From NCBI RefSeq assembly GCF_000182565.1, contig NW_015971540.1, positions 992,476 to 1,056,475 on the forward strand: DNA of 64,000 nt, given 5' to 3'. A program made the translations under genes and the position numbers. The notes beneath the pieces are model-generated. The model did not search any database. It was not told the DNA's origin and worked only from the letters and a program-made list of their open reading frames with translations. This stretch comes from Spizellomyces punctatus DAOM BR117. Taxonomy: Eukaryota > Chytridiomycota > Chytridiomycetes > Spizellomycetales > Spizellomycetaceae. Positions 46,981 through 57,895 of the stretch are shown one piece after another (within the stretch, counting starts at the first letter, position 1; the number at the start of each line of letters is the position of its first letter).

Positions 46981-47698
46981 ATTACCACACACTAGGCAAT
47001 AGAGTCATCATTTTGTTCAAAAGTTGACAACGACACAAAAAGATAAATGCTGTTCATACTGGGAGTAAATGCTGCCTCCCAGAGAAAACCTTTTTACTAA
47101 TGTCCATCCACCTCCATCCAACCTCATTCCACCTCGGCGGCCAAAAGCTGGAAATTCAAAAAGTCAGCCCTGGATGCGAATCTACAAATACAAAAACGAT
47201 CATCCTGTTTGAGAATAAACGGCATTTTCTTATTTTTTCCTTGATTTTTTTAATGTCCATTAGTCGCTTGTCGTTGTCGTTGGTCACAGGGTCGTTTCCA
47301 CCATGGCTGCGCATTTCAAACTCCGCGTCTGGTGACGTGTAAACTGGACTTTTTGGGGCTGCCCGCGTGCTCTAGCCGTTTAACCGTGTGGGGTAGCAAG
47401 TGAGATTTCGAAAAAAAAAGGCATTTCGAGTGCGTTTAAATAGAGGCTGAACGGAACATTACCCTCGCACCTGTTCGCCAAAGAGTCGCAGCCAACGCTT
47501 GTCAACATTCACATAAATAGGACCTGCTCAGACGGGCTCCTCATCGTGTTTCTTTAGCTCGGACATTTTCACCTGTAGCGAACGAGCTGAATTTTATACT
47601 TTTACGACATTGTATCTGCACGATAGCCATCACCAACAGCTTTGCGCTTACAAGTCTGAGCCGGTTCGTCTCCCATTTCACATAAAGCTCATGGCAAC

Positions 47699-48459
47699 AT
47701 GTCGACAACAAGGACCTCGACTGTAACAGCCATGGAACCAGTATCCCCAAAAGCACACCTAAGCCTCTCTCCCAGCGACTTGTATTTTACGCCCACCCGC
47801 TCGCATGTGGGAGTCATTGCCAGAATCTCGCTTCAAAACAATCACCCATCCAAGCGGCCAGTAGGATACAAATTGAAGACGAATGCACCGGCCAGATATT
47901 CTGTTAAACCTGTGTTGGGTGTATTGGTGGCTGGAGCGACTGTGGATGTCCTAGGTAATGGCAGGTTGATTATTTGTTAAAAAGGAATCCTATTCTCATG
48001 TAGGCTTGCTTGCTTCCTTCTGCAGTTAGGACTGAATCAGCTATCCATCCTGACGATCGGTTCCTCCTACAAACCATTTTCTTGACAGACGAAGAGTCCG
48101 TGGGGCTGGATGCTGCCAAGGTAATAAATGCATGTTGACTGGCCCTATACTGTCACTCGACTCACTCTTTTGTTGAACCGCAGTGGCGCACATTAGATCG
48201 CCGACGGATGGCCGACACCTTTATCGACTGCAAACCCGCCACCAGCCGTCCACGCGGCCTATCTGCTGCATCTACATCCTCGTCATCATCGACGGGCACC
48301 TCTACCACATTACGACCGTCACCCACAAAGAACCCAGTGGACGTCTCGGTACGAGTGACGCCGCTTGATGTGGTTGTGTTTTCATGTCTCTGCCTGGTGT
48401 TGGGAATTTTGATGCCTTACAGAAGTCTAGCACATCTGGTAGATTTGACGTTGGTGTGA
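47699..48459 (+). CDS. VAP/Scs2-type MSP-domain, tail-anchored protein
   Basis: ER receptor for FFAT-motif proteins at membrane contact sites. Three exons from ATG 47699, joined through ...VDVLG-VRTESAIHPDDRFLL and DAAK-WRTLD. The MSP fold shows LSLSPSDLYFTP, ISLQNNHPSKRPVGYKLKTN, APARYSVKPVLGVLVAGATV and DRFLLQTIFLTDEE. A Ser/Thr-rich linker leads to a single C-terminal membrane helix (VVVFSCLCLVLGILMPY) with a few residues after it, as in tail-anchored VAPs. The motif K-T-N-A-P-x-R-Y-x-V-x-P is the phospholipid/FFAT face of the family and looks intact. Confidence 0.88.
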
Positions 48460-48889
48460 CAAGCAAACGTCGTGCTATAGAGTGTGGGGAGGCTGCTTTC
48501 TTGTATATCCTTAATTTTCTGTTATATAATTTTAGATAATATTTGACCCTAGAATAAAACCTCTTAATGTATTGATTTAAACAAACTGGGGAGTTTGATG
48601 GGAGTTTATAACCAGTTTAGCCATGAAGGACAACTCGAAAGGATTGTTCTAAGACAAGTTTTGGTGCAGCGGAACGAGAGTTGCCGCTGCCGTTTCTAAT
48701 GCATGGTAAAGAATATCTATACTGGAGATCATGAGGATCAAACATCGTATTTGGAGGCTGCTTCAACCGCACCTTTTAGGATGCAAGACCGTCTCAGGAA
48801 AAAGTGTTAGATAGAGCACTGAATGCATTCTCCGAGCCCTTCAGTAATTAAATGATTAGTATTTCTGATAATTATTGTCCAATAACACA
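48460..48889. other. Intergenic between VAP gene and tRNA-Ala
   Basis: AT-rich 3' flank. Nothing recognised. Confidence 0.45.
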
Positions 48890-48961
48890 GGGGTAGTAAC
48901 TCAGTGGTAGAGTGTCTGCTTCGCATGCAGGAAGCCCGGAGTTCGATCCTCCGCTACTCCA
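48890..48961 (+). tRNA. tRNA-Ala (anticodon CGC), third copy
   Basis: Identical over 72 bases to the two minus-strand copies near 16.5 kb, here on the plus strand and with unrelated flanks. A six-T run follows about 20 bases downstream and could end Pol III transcription. Confidence 0.95.
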
Positions 48962-49122
48962 TTAGCAAACCTGTCCGCGGAGTTTTTTGAACCTCCCGTC
49001 CAGAAGCGAATGCGCAAGAATGTTTTAAGATATCTGCTGTCTTTTTTGTTCAAAACAGTTTTAATATGTAGGAGTTGTATGTATCATTCATTTTCATTCG
49101 TTGCATCTTTTGATCAAACAGA

Positions 49123-49332
49123 TTATCTCTCGGGGAGCGGGAGATAACAATCTTTTTGCTTCCGCGACATTCTGCCCCAATTGATAAGACTGCCCGTTAT
49201 CTTCGCTGAAATGCCCTCAAGAGAGCTCTCTCCAGTTTTTTTGCCTGTGCAGCTTCTTTTGTCTCCCTCCATTGGCCATTGGCTGGTGGTAAATGGCATC
49301 TTATCATGTCTCCATGCGGGCTCCTGTTATCT
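49123..49332 (+). promoter_or_regulatory. Cluster of GATA-factor sites before nitrate reductase
   Basis: Six HGATAR-type motifs lie 210-420 bp before the nitrate reductase ATG: TTATCT 49123, AGATAA 49142, TGATAA 49182, TTATCT 49197, TTATCA 49301 and TTATCT 49327. The first two form a perfect inverted repeat, TTATCTC and GAGATAA, 11 bases apart. AreA/NIT2-type nitrogen regulators bind such pairs in ascomycetes; the role here is inferred. Confidence 0.6.
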
Positions 49333-49542
49333 CCCTTGGGGGAATCAAAAAAGAAAACGTCCCCCCACCACATTTTAAAATCGACAGTAGGGCAAAAAGT
49401 CCCCCATAACAGATGGTTAATGTCCATGCAATTGCCCTACTCGTTTGTCCATCGAGGCTTGAATCGCACGTAAATACACATCTCTTCTTTTTTTTTTTAT
49501 TCAACGCAGTCGATATTGCCATCTGTTCTGTCTTACGAAACG

Positions 49543-52460
49543 ATGGCTCCACCGAGTGTTCCGGAATATAACCCATATGAGCTGCAAACAGTTGAAGACG
49601 CCAATGGAAGGGTTTCCGATCCCAGCCCATACTTTGGCAATTTTCAAGTAGATGAAAGGGATAAAAAGACGCCTGACGAATGGATTAGGCGGAATCCGGA
49701 TTTGCTTAGACTGACGGGACGGTGAGTTTTCTTGCAATGTGCATGGGGGTCTAAAATATAAACGTTGTTTAAGAATGTGCTCATACTTTGACATCTAGCC
49801 ATCCTTTCAACTGTGAAGCACCTTTAGAAAAACTAATTGAGAAGGGATGGATCACGCCGACTGATTTACATTATGTGAGGAATCATGGTGCAGTACCTAA
49901 ACTGGAATGGGGCAAGCATCGGTTGCATGTCGGGGGGTAAGCGTACGCAGGTATTTTTGTTGTCTCTGCATGAGACTGACTGGCTTTTCTTTTTTGATTC
50001 AGACTTGTATCATCCCCGCAAACGTTTACAATGTCAGATCTTGCTGCTCTCCCATCCGCAACCTTTCCCATCCTCCTCGTCTGTGCTGGCAACCGGCGTA
50101 AAGAGCAAAACATGACTCGCCAAACGATAGGCTTTAGCTGGGGTCCTTCGGGATTGTCCAATTCCATTTGGAAGGGCGTCCTGCTAAGAGACCTTTTGTT
50201 GCAATGTGGTGCACCTGATCCCTTGGGAATTGTCGAGGACGGAGTCGTCATGCCAAAGTGGGTCATATTCCAAGGGGCCGAGGATCTGCCAAAGGGAAAA
50301 TATGGGACGAGCATCGCGTATGATGTGGCCATGGATCCTAGATGTGATCTGTTGGTTGCGTATGAGCAGAATGGGGAGGTAAATAAACACATCTTTCTTA
50401 AACATATCCAAAGTATGGCATGCTCACTTTTATGGAAAACTTTGGTAGCCATTAGCTCCCGATCATGGTTTTCCCGTTCGTATCGTCATCCCAGGTCATA
50501 TCGGCGGCCGTATGGTAAAATGGCTTGCGCGCATCATTGTCAGTACAGAAGAAGACTCTAGTCATTACCATTTTCACGATAATCGGGTCTTGCCCCCCAA
50601 CGTTGACGCCCAAATTGCAACGGTATGTCTCGCAGTATGAATCTGGTCATTCTATCCTTTGCCTCCGCCTCACACTCTGCTTCCAGGCCGAAGGATGGTG
50701 GTACAAGCCAGAGTATATTATCAACGAACTTGGAATCAACAGCGTCATCACCTCCCCTACTCACGATGAGCTCATCCCCATCACTATAGATGGTGGATAC
50801 AAGTTCCGTGGATATGCATACACAGGAGGTGGCCGAGCCATCACCAGGGTAGAAGTGTCCTTCAACCATGGTGAACGATGGGAATTGGCAAAACTGCTGC
50901 CCTACCCTGTTGAGCATATTCGACGGGGAAAATATTGGTCATGGTTTTGGTGGGAACTTGATGTTAAGGATGTGAGAGACTTGTGCGGATGTACACAAGT
51001 TTGGGTTAGAGCATGGGAGGGACAAAACACACAACCTGAAAAACTGACTTGGAATGTTATGGTACGTGATGCTCTGTCGAGTGCGCCTTGATAGTCTTCA
51101 TATCACTCACGGTAAATCAACTTACAACAGGGTATGATGAACAACTGCTACTTTCGCCTTCACGTTCATGTGCAGAAAACGGCCACGGGCATATCACTCC
51201 GTTTCCAGCAACCCGCCCCGGTAGTGGGTGACGGATGGATGATCAAGCCACCAGAAGATCACCAGGCGGCAGCAAAACCAACCATCAAAAAGGATGAGAC
51301 AAAGGAGTTACGAGTATTTTCCATGTCGGACGTTGAAAAACATTCTTCAGAGGAAGACTGTTGGATTGTCGTCAATGGAAATGTGTATGATTGTACAAAG
51401 TTTTTAGATGATCATCCTGGAGGTAAGCAAGTCATCCTATTCCTTGTGAAGGATTTTTGGTATTCATCCATTCTCCATCGACGCAGGACCAGAGAGTATT
51501 GTTATCAGCGCCGGTACAGACTGCACCGAAGAATTCGATGCCATTCATAGTTCCAAAGCCCACGATATGCTCAAGGACTACCTTATCGGCACCATCGCAA
51601 AAACCCCTTCAGCCCCGATACCTGCTTCAACGAAACCTGTTGCGCCCGTTGAGGAACTCATTGCCCTCAACCCCCGTGTCTATGCTCCCTTCAAATTGAT
51701 TGAGAAACAGAAATTATCTCATGATACCCGGCTCTTTCGATTCGCTTTACCTTCACCAGACCACCGTCTTGGCCTTCCACCTGGCAAACACATGTACATA
51801 TCCGCACAGGTTAACGGCAAGTTGGTGATTCGAGGTTATACCCCCGTTTCAACAGACGAAGAAAAGGGCTTTTTTGATCTAGTTGTCAAGATCTACCTGC
51901 CAGATCGGCATCCATCCTTCCCAGAAGGTGGCGTCCTTACTCCATGGCTCGATGCTCTCCCTATCGGGGCTGAGATAAAAGCCAAGGGTCCATTAGGCAG
52001 CATTGTCTACCTGGGTCAAGGAACATTTACACTTCCCAAACACAAGCAACCCAAGGCCGTGCAACGAATCAGTTTAATCGCAGGCGGTACCGGCATAACC
52101 CCATGCTACCAGATTCTCCGTGCTGTCCTCTCTGACCAATCAACCGCCGCTCAAAACATTCGTATATGGCTTCTCTACGCCTGCCGAACCGACCGGGATA
52201 TTCTGCTTTTGAAGGAGATTAACGAATTGGCCGAGAAATGGAAGGGACGAGTGAGAGTTTGGTATACTCTCAGTGGTGCCTGTCCGAATGGCTGGATGTA
52301 CGGAACGGGAAGAGTGAATAAGGACATGGTGGCCGAACGTTGTGCGCCTGGCGGGGACGGGAGTTTGGCGTTGGTGTGTGGACCGGATGGAATGGTCAGT
52401 GCGGTCATGGAGTGTTTAGGTGAGGCGGGGTACGCAGAAGACAGCCGCTTTGCATTCTAG
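49543..52460 (+). CDS. niaD: Assimilatory nitrate reductase [NAD(P)H]
   Basis: Reduces nitrate to nitrite with Mo-molybdopterin, haem b5 and FAD. About seven exons from ATG 49543. Domain order: an N-terminal leader; the Mo domain with the Mo-ligand cysteine in LVCAGNRRKEQNMTRQTIGF, GHIGGRMVKWLARI, and the dimer part GRAITRVEVSFNHGERWELA; cytochrome b5 with haem histidines in FLDDHPGG and DAIHSSKAHDML; the FAD domain (RGYTPVSTDEEKGFFDLVVK); and the NAD(P)H domain (LIAGGTGITPCYQ, CGPDGM). It ends in an aromatic residue (SRFAF), as usual. No nitrite reductase or nitrate transporter neighbours it. A GATA-site cluster upstream suggests nitrogen control. Confidence 0.96.
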
Positions 52461-52634
52461 ATGGATAACAGCGTGGATAGAAAATGGACATGGGGACCTA
52501 ACTATCATTGATCACGATATCAAAATATGCCATATAAACCTGGAATGAACATATACATGTATGCAAATATTTGACAACAAAACAATCTATATACATTGCA
52601 CTTCTACGTGTAACAAAAAATTCTCGAGTATTGC

Positions 52635-53405
52635 TTAAAACCCATCGCCAAATCCTCCATCGAATCCGCCGTCAAAACCACCATCCCATCCACCATCATC
52701 ATAGTATCCGTCATCAAAACCATGGTGATGATGATGATGATGTCCGAGAGAACTCAACGCCAAGAATCCTAATCCGCCCGCCAGCGCCCCAGCACCTAGC
52801 GCTGCACCGGTATTCATACGACCAGACGACTGTTGCGTTTGAGACGATCCAAAAAACGACGGTCGGTTAAAGAAGCTTCGATTTTGTTGAGGAGGTGGAG
52901 GAGTGTATTGTTGCACCGGAGCATATTGTTGCACCGGAGCCTGATATCTTGACGATACAGCCGCTGCTACCGCTGCATCTTCTTCGGCTTGCAACCGTCG
53001 AGCAAACTCCTCGTCTTCCTGTTCTTGCCTTAGCCGCTGCGCAAGCTCAGCGTCTGTTACTGTTTCCGCTTTAGTGTCTGCACCGGATTTCAAGCCAGCG
53101 ATAGGTTGTGTAGGTTGAGTTGTTGGCATTGAAGCAGCAGCAAGGAAAGGATTGGTCGTGGACGGTGTAGAGCTCGATGGTGTGTAAGGCGGTGGAGCTT
53201 CTTCCGGACTTGTGGTTATAGTTGTCTGCGGGAATTCCCACTGGGACACGCCGGTTCTCGTGTCTACAAATGCAACGAGCATTATTGACTGGAATCCTGG
53301 AACCATTTATGAGTGCAACCAAGTATTACCAACGTAGTAGTTTCGTTTGTAATTGCTATCAAACTGGACTATCCAGTGAGGCGGAAGGGGACGAAAATCA
53401 GTCAT
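52635..53405 (-). CDS. WWM1-like WW-domain protein with His- and GGFD-rich tail
   Basis: Two exons. ATG 53405 opens MTDFRPLPPHWIVQFDSNYK-RNYYVD, and after a short intron the frame continues TRTGVSQWEFP: a complete WW domain with both tryptophans. Next come a P/S/T-rich region (PPPYTPSSS, itself a possible PPxY ligand), a charged helix (AQRLRQEQEDEEFARRLQAE), a Gly/Ala hydrophobic patch, seven histidines, and a tail of GGFDGGFDGGFGDGF. This order, including the GGFD end, matches yeast Wwm1, which binds the metacaspase Mca1. The function is carried over from yeast only. Confidence 0.8.
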
Positions 53406-54459
53406 GGCTTCGAGATGTTTTTCAGATCCTTGTCAGTTGCTTTGAGTTCTTTATTGCTGTAGAAATTGGATTGTCCTCTGCTTGTCTTTTTAAAAGATTG
53501 TGCAGCTCGTCGTGGATTGAAATCTAATTGCCAAGTCAAACTGCGAACGCAAGTGGGGCTTGCAAGTTGCCCTTTCGGTGTGGCTATGATGCAACACCTG
53601 ATTCTAGCCGGCTCCAACCCATTAACGATCTGGCTTTTGGCTTGCATTAAGATGTCCATCCTACGACAATAGGAATTACAGTGCATGACCGAAATCTTGC
53701 GCATATGTGTGTATATGCCATCCCGAATGAGTTGCAGTAATCCTTGCATCCCATTATTTCCCAAATCAACCAGAATGTACGTCCATAGTTACTAAGAAGC
53801 GACGCACGAAAAAAGAGTGTGGCAAACCAAACCCTAGCGCCAGCCTCTACTCTCACGGACAGTGACACCTCCTATTAGAAGTCCTCAAAACGAGGGTATT
53901 CAAGTCGGAACGGTCCTACTCTTCCACGATTGTAACGGGTAGTCGCCACGGGGACAACGGCTCACGCCGTGCAGTGCGGACTACTCTGACTTAATCGTGG
54001 GGCTAAACGGATTGGATTACCGCGGCGGCGAAAGGATGCAAACGCTTGTCGTCGTCGTTGTTGGGTTACCTTTCGGAGCCAACGGAACCCGGCTCTTTAA
54101 AAGCCATCCTGTTGAAGCATTGGAGTTAAAGAACGCAGTGCAGCCGCCTTTATAAATATCTGAATATATCACGTGCATCCAGAGTTCTTTTTTTCCGTTT
54201 TTATGACTGTGCCAATTCCATCGTCGTCAAGGTCACGACGCCTGTTGCGAAACAAGCTGCTGCGAACGAAGTGGACGTTGAGATCGGTTTCTGGGGACGG
54301 TGTATTGGGTCATTGTTCACGGCATTTGGTAAGTTAACCCAATGAGGCCCTTGCAGTATGAAAAGTTTACAGGGCTTACCTTTTGCTCAACGCGCTCATC
54401 GTGCAGGTAGGTCCTCCTCCCATAACCTAGCATCTCCCCGCTCCTGAACAAACCCAACG
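53406..54459. other. 1-kb region between WWM1-like gene and ABCE1, with a long hairpin
   Basis: No coding gene supported. The middle holds a strong inverted-repeat structure at 53924-54000 (separate entry), and the right end is the ABCE1 promoter. Confidence 0.5.
53924..54000. other. Nested inverted repeats, candidate structured RNA
   Basis: Three stems nest inside each other: CCACGATT (53924) with AATCGTGG (53993); GTAGTC (53939) with GACTAC (53979); ACGGC (53957) with GCCGT (53966) around a TCAC loop. Additional partial pairing links GCCAC and GTGCG between stems 2 and 3. Together they fold 77 bases into one long imperfect hairpin. No known RNA family was recognised. Confidence 0.55.
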
Positions 54460-56555
54460 ATGGCTGAGAAGCTCACACGTATCGGTATGTAGCAAAGAAT
54501 TCGCGCACATGTCCATCAAAGGTTTTTGTTGAAGCTAGCATTTTAATACGATTCTCATCCCGCAGCTCTTGTCAGCACTGACAAGTGCAAGCCAAAGAAA
54601 TGTCGGCAGGAGTGCAAAAAGTCGTGCCCCGTAGTCAGGATGGGTTAGTATTAATTCACAAAAGCGTAACCAGCGGAATGGCTGGGTCGAAGAGCGAGGG
54701 ATCTAACATGTGTATCTAGGGAAACTCTGCATCGAGGTAACACCCAACTCGAAGATCGCCTTCATTTCCGAAGAGCTATGTATAGGTTGCGGTATCTGTG
54801 TGAAAAAGTGTCCCTTCCAGGCTATTCACATTGTCAACTTGCCCACCAACCTCGAGAAAGACACTACCCACCGCTACTCGGCAAACTCCTTCAAGCTTCA
54901 CAGATTACCAGTGCCACGACCGGGGCAGGTATTGGGGTTGGTGGGTACCAACGGTATTGGCAAGTCGACCGCATTGAAGATTCTTGCCGGACGATTGAAG
55001 CCGAATTTGGGGAAGTTTGACGACCCACCAGACTGGGAAGACATTCTCAAATATTTCCGGGGTTCTGAACTCCAGAACTACTTCACCAAGATTCTTGAAG
55101 ACAATCTCAAAGCTATCATCAAACCCCAGTATGTCGATCATCTCCCAAAGACGGTGAAAGGAAAAGTGAACGAGATCCTGACGGCAAAACAGGAGCTAGA
55201 CAACAGAGACTTCCTGATTGACCAGCTGGATTTACAGGACGTTTTGGAACGTAACATTGAGAATCTCTCTGGAGGAGAGCTGCAGCGGTTTGCCATTGCA
55301 GTGGCCTCAGTGCAAAGAGCGGATATTTACATGTTTGACGAACCCTCGTCCTATCTCGATGTCAAGCAGCGTTTGAATGCCGCCCGGGTGATCCGATCCT
55401 TACTGCACCCAACCTCGTACGTCATTGTCGTGGAGCACGATTTGTCCGTTCTCGACTATCTATCAGACTTTATTTGCGTCCTTTACGGTATGCCGTCTGC
55501 GTACGGAGTCGTCACACTGCCTTTCAGTGTGCGGGAAGGTATCAACATCTTCTTGGATGGGAAGGTTCCAACCGAAAACTTGCGGTTCCGTGATGAATCA
55601 CTAGTGTTCAGGTTGGCAGAAACGGCTGAGGACAACAGCGAGAACGAAAAGATGCGCAGGTTCCGCTACCCACACATGAAGAAGACTTTGGGAGACTTTT
55701 CTTTGGAGATCGAGGCGGGGCAGTTCACCGATTCGGAAATCATTGTCATGTTGGGACAAAATGGAACGGGGAAAACCACGTTCATTCGTATGCTAGCTGG
55801 TATTCTGCCTGCTGATACTGAAGAACAGGTGCCAGAGTTGAAGGTGTCTTACAAGCCTCAGAAGATCAGTCCTAAGTACCAAGGCACCGTAAGGATGTTG
55901 TTGATCAGCAAGATCAAAGGCATGTTTATGCACCCACAATTCCAAACGGACGTCATCAAGCCTTTGCAAATTGAAAACATTATTGACCAACAAGTGTTGA
56001 CCCTCTCTGGTGGTGAATTGCAACGTGTCGCTATTGTGCTAGCGCTTGGTCTTCCCGCGGACATCTATTTGATCGATGAGCCGTCAGCCTATCTTGACTC
56101 TGAACAACGTATCATTGCCGCTAAGGTGATCAAGAAGTTTATCTTCCACTCCAAGAAGACTGCGTTCATTGTCGAGCACGATTTCATTATGGCAACGTAT
56201 CTTGCCGACCGTGTAATTGTATACGAGGGTCAGCCTTCCGTCAAGGCCAAAGCCAACAAGTGGGTGTCCATTATCAACAGTACTAATGGTTGTATCATTT
56301 TTATCTAATCCGCCTCATGTTTCAGGCCCGAATCGCTATTGACCGGAATGAACAAGTTCTTGGAATCGCTTCAGATTACCTTCCGCCGTGACCCCACCAA
56401 CTTCCGGCCGCGTATCAACAAGTCTGACTCAATTAAGGACAAGGAGCAGAAGGTGAGATCTTGTCTCTGATTAATGTTGTCTTCCTACATGGCCGATTTT
56501 AACATTTTCGTTTTAGTTGGCTGGTAACTACTTCTTCTTGGAATCCGAAGCTTAG
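54460..56555 (+). CDS. RLI1: ABCE1/RLI1 ribosome-recycling ATPase
   Basis: Splits ribosomes after termination and is needed for initiation. Exons begin [13 protein letters not shown] and are followed by the iron-sulfur cysteines ([34 protein letters not shown]) for two 4Fe-4S clusters. The first ABC unit shows [28 protein letters not shown] and [11 protein letters not shown]; the second [32 protein letters not shown] and [11 protein letters not shown]. The gene ends [13 protein letters not shown] and [12 protein letters not shown], across two more introns. All catalytic motifs are intact. Highly expressed codon use, like HSP90. Confidence 0.97.
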
Positions 56556-56931
56556 AGATATCTGAGCAATTAAATATATGGCCATTGTCCTGAGATCGTG
56601 AAGTAGGAGGGATTTGGAAGATGCTGCCGGCCTTGTTCAGGGTTATAGGGCCATAATTGCCTACATAGAATGCCGGCATGGTAGGAAGGTCATGGACAGG
56701 ATGTTGTTGATAGCGTAATTTTTTCCTGATGCTGAGGCTATGTTAGCCATTTTCATATATCATCTTAAATGCATCATGGGGTAAACAAGGATATAGTAGC
56801 GTAGACCTTCATGCGTACGTATATCCAAGTTCAAATAGCTGATCATGGCGAAAGAGTCAACTTTGAACATTTCAAGATCCGTATGGTACACTTTCTATGA
56901 ATCACTACCGTCTCATGCCCCCCGGCCCTTT
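56556..56931. other. Convergent region between ABCE1 and Ral-like GTPase
   Basis: 3' flanks of two convergent genes; nothing recognised. Confidence 0.45.
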
Positions 56932-57543
56932 CTACAAAATCAGACACCCCTTCTTTGCCTTGCCTCCGCCGGCTGATTTTCCTCCACCTTTTGCCTCCTT
57001 TCGATCCCTAATCTTTGACATCAACATCTGATATGCTTCTTCCACATTTTGTCTAGTTTTCGCACTCGTCTCAATGTATGGACATCCCCACTCTCTTGCT
57101 TTAGCCTCCCCTTCTCGTGGTTGGACTTTCCGAAGGTGCGCCAAATCGGCCTTATTCCCAACCAAGACAAACGGTACCTCCTCATCGTCGAGCACTCGAC
57201 AAATCTGATCTCTGAATTCTTGGGTATGAGCAAAGCTCTCTTGCTCGCAAATGGAAAATACGCAAAGGAAACCTTCCCCAGAACGATAGTAGTTGTCTCG
57301 GATCGCCGCATACTCTTCTTGACCGGCCGTGTCAAGGATATCAATGAAACATTCGGTTTGTGTGCCACCCGAGTTGAGGACAACTTTCTTTCGATACGAA
57401 TCAGCTTTTGTAGGGTCGTATTCCTCAATGAAGTCGCCGTACATATATTGGAGCGTTAATGCGGATTTTCCGACACCTCCTGACCCTACCATAATTATCT
57501 TATGGAGGGGGAGGTCGTTGCGGTTTGGTTGCTTTTTACCCAT
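56932..57543 (-). CDS. Ral-type small GTPase
   Basis: Single coding exon from ATG 57543 ([20 protein letters not shown]); 203 residues. GTPase motifs are intact: GSGGVGKS, effector loop [24 protein letters not shown] and ETSAK. The effector loop reads [10 protein letters not shown], as in Ral, where Ras has [21 protein letters not shown] and the pattern of the rest also favour Ral. Between strand 2 and DILDTAGQ there are about four more residues (SGGTQTEC region) than in animal Ral. The C-terminus is G/K-rich and ends CLIL, a CaaX box with terminal leucine that predicts geranylgeranylation. Animal Ral works through the exocyst; that link is inference here. A 5' UTR intron may precede the ATG. 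Confidence 0.85.
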   Translation of the reverse strand: MGKKQPNRNDLPLHKIIMVGSGGVGKSALTLQYMYGDFIEEYDPTKADSYRKKVVLNSGGTQTECFIDILDTAGQEEYAAIRDNYYRSGEGFLCVFSICEQESFAHTQEFRDQICRVLDDEEVPFVLVGNKADLAHLRKVQPREGEAKAREWGCPYIETSAKTRQNVEEAYQMLMSKIRDRKEAKGGGKSAGGGKAKKGCLIL

Positions 57544-57895
57544 TCTGGGAACCTGCAATTGGGGGGATACACGCTGGCTATGCTGCTTTCAAGCGAAAGT
57601 TTACAAGTCTGCTCATTAGCCGATAAGCGCCTGCTTCAATGTATATCGCTGGGCCCGATCCTCTCCAAACTCCTCAGCTTGCTGACGAGAAGATTTGGTC
57701 ATCAGTTCCTCCATTAATCCCGTTTAGGTTGTTCAGGGGAATCGGACAGGCTTCCCAAGTGAACGCGCCCAAAAAGTTTCCTAGGCTTTTGCTGCAGATC
57801 CTGGAGAACCCGACCCGCAGGTCGCCCGGCGTCGTATGCCTCTTCGCTCGTAACAACGCTCCCAAGAACGCACTCCCCACTATAGCCCTTCGGCC
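57544..57895. other. Divergent promoter region, Ral-like and kinesin-like genes
   Basis: 352 bp between start codons. A CAG-type acceptor near 57555 on the minus strand suggests a leader intron of the GTPase gene. Nothing else recognised. Confidence 0.4.

Larger units (their letters stand above)
45595..47698. other. 2.1-kb gene-free region upstream of WOPR and VAP genes
   Basis: Contains a (TG)10 tract at 45614-45633, an (AC)8 tract at 46965-46980 and several T- or A-rich runs, but no coding or RNA gene that can be supported. It serves two divergent genes and is the longest empty stretch in the window. Confidence 0.55.

Noticed and set aside
49543-52460. A nitrate assimilation gene cluster
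   Set aside because: Neighbours are a VAP, a WW protein and ABCE1; no nitrite reductase, nitrate transporter or molybdenum cofactor gene is nearby.
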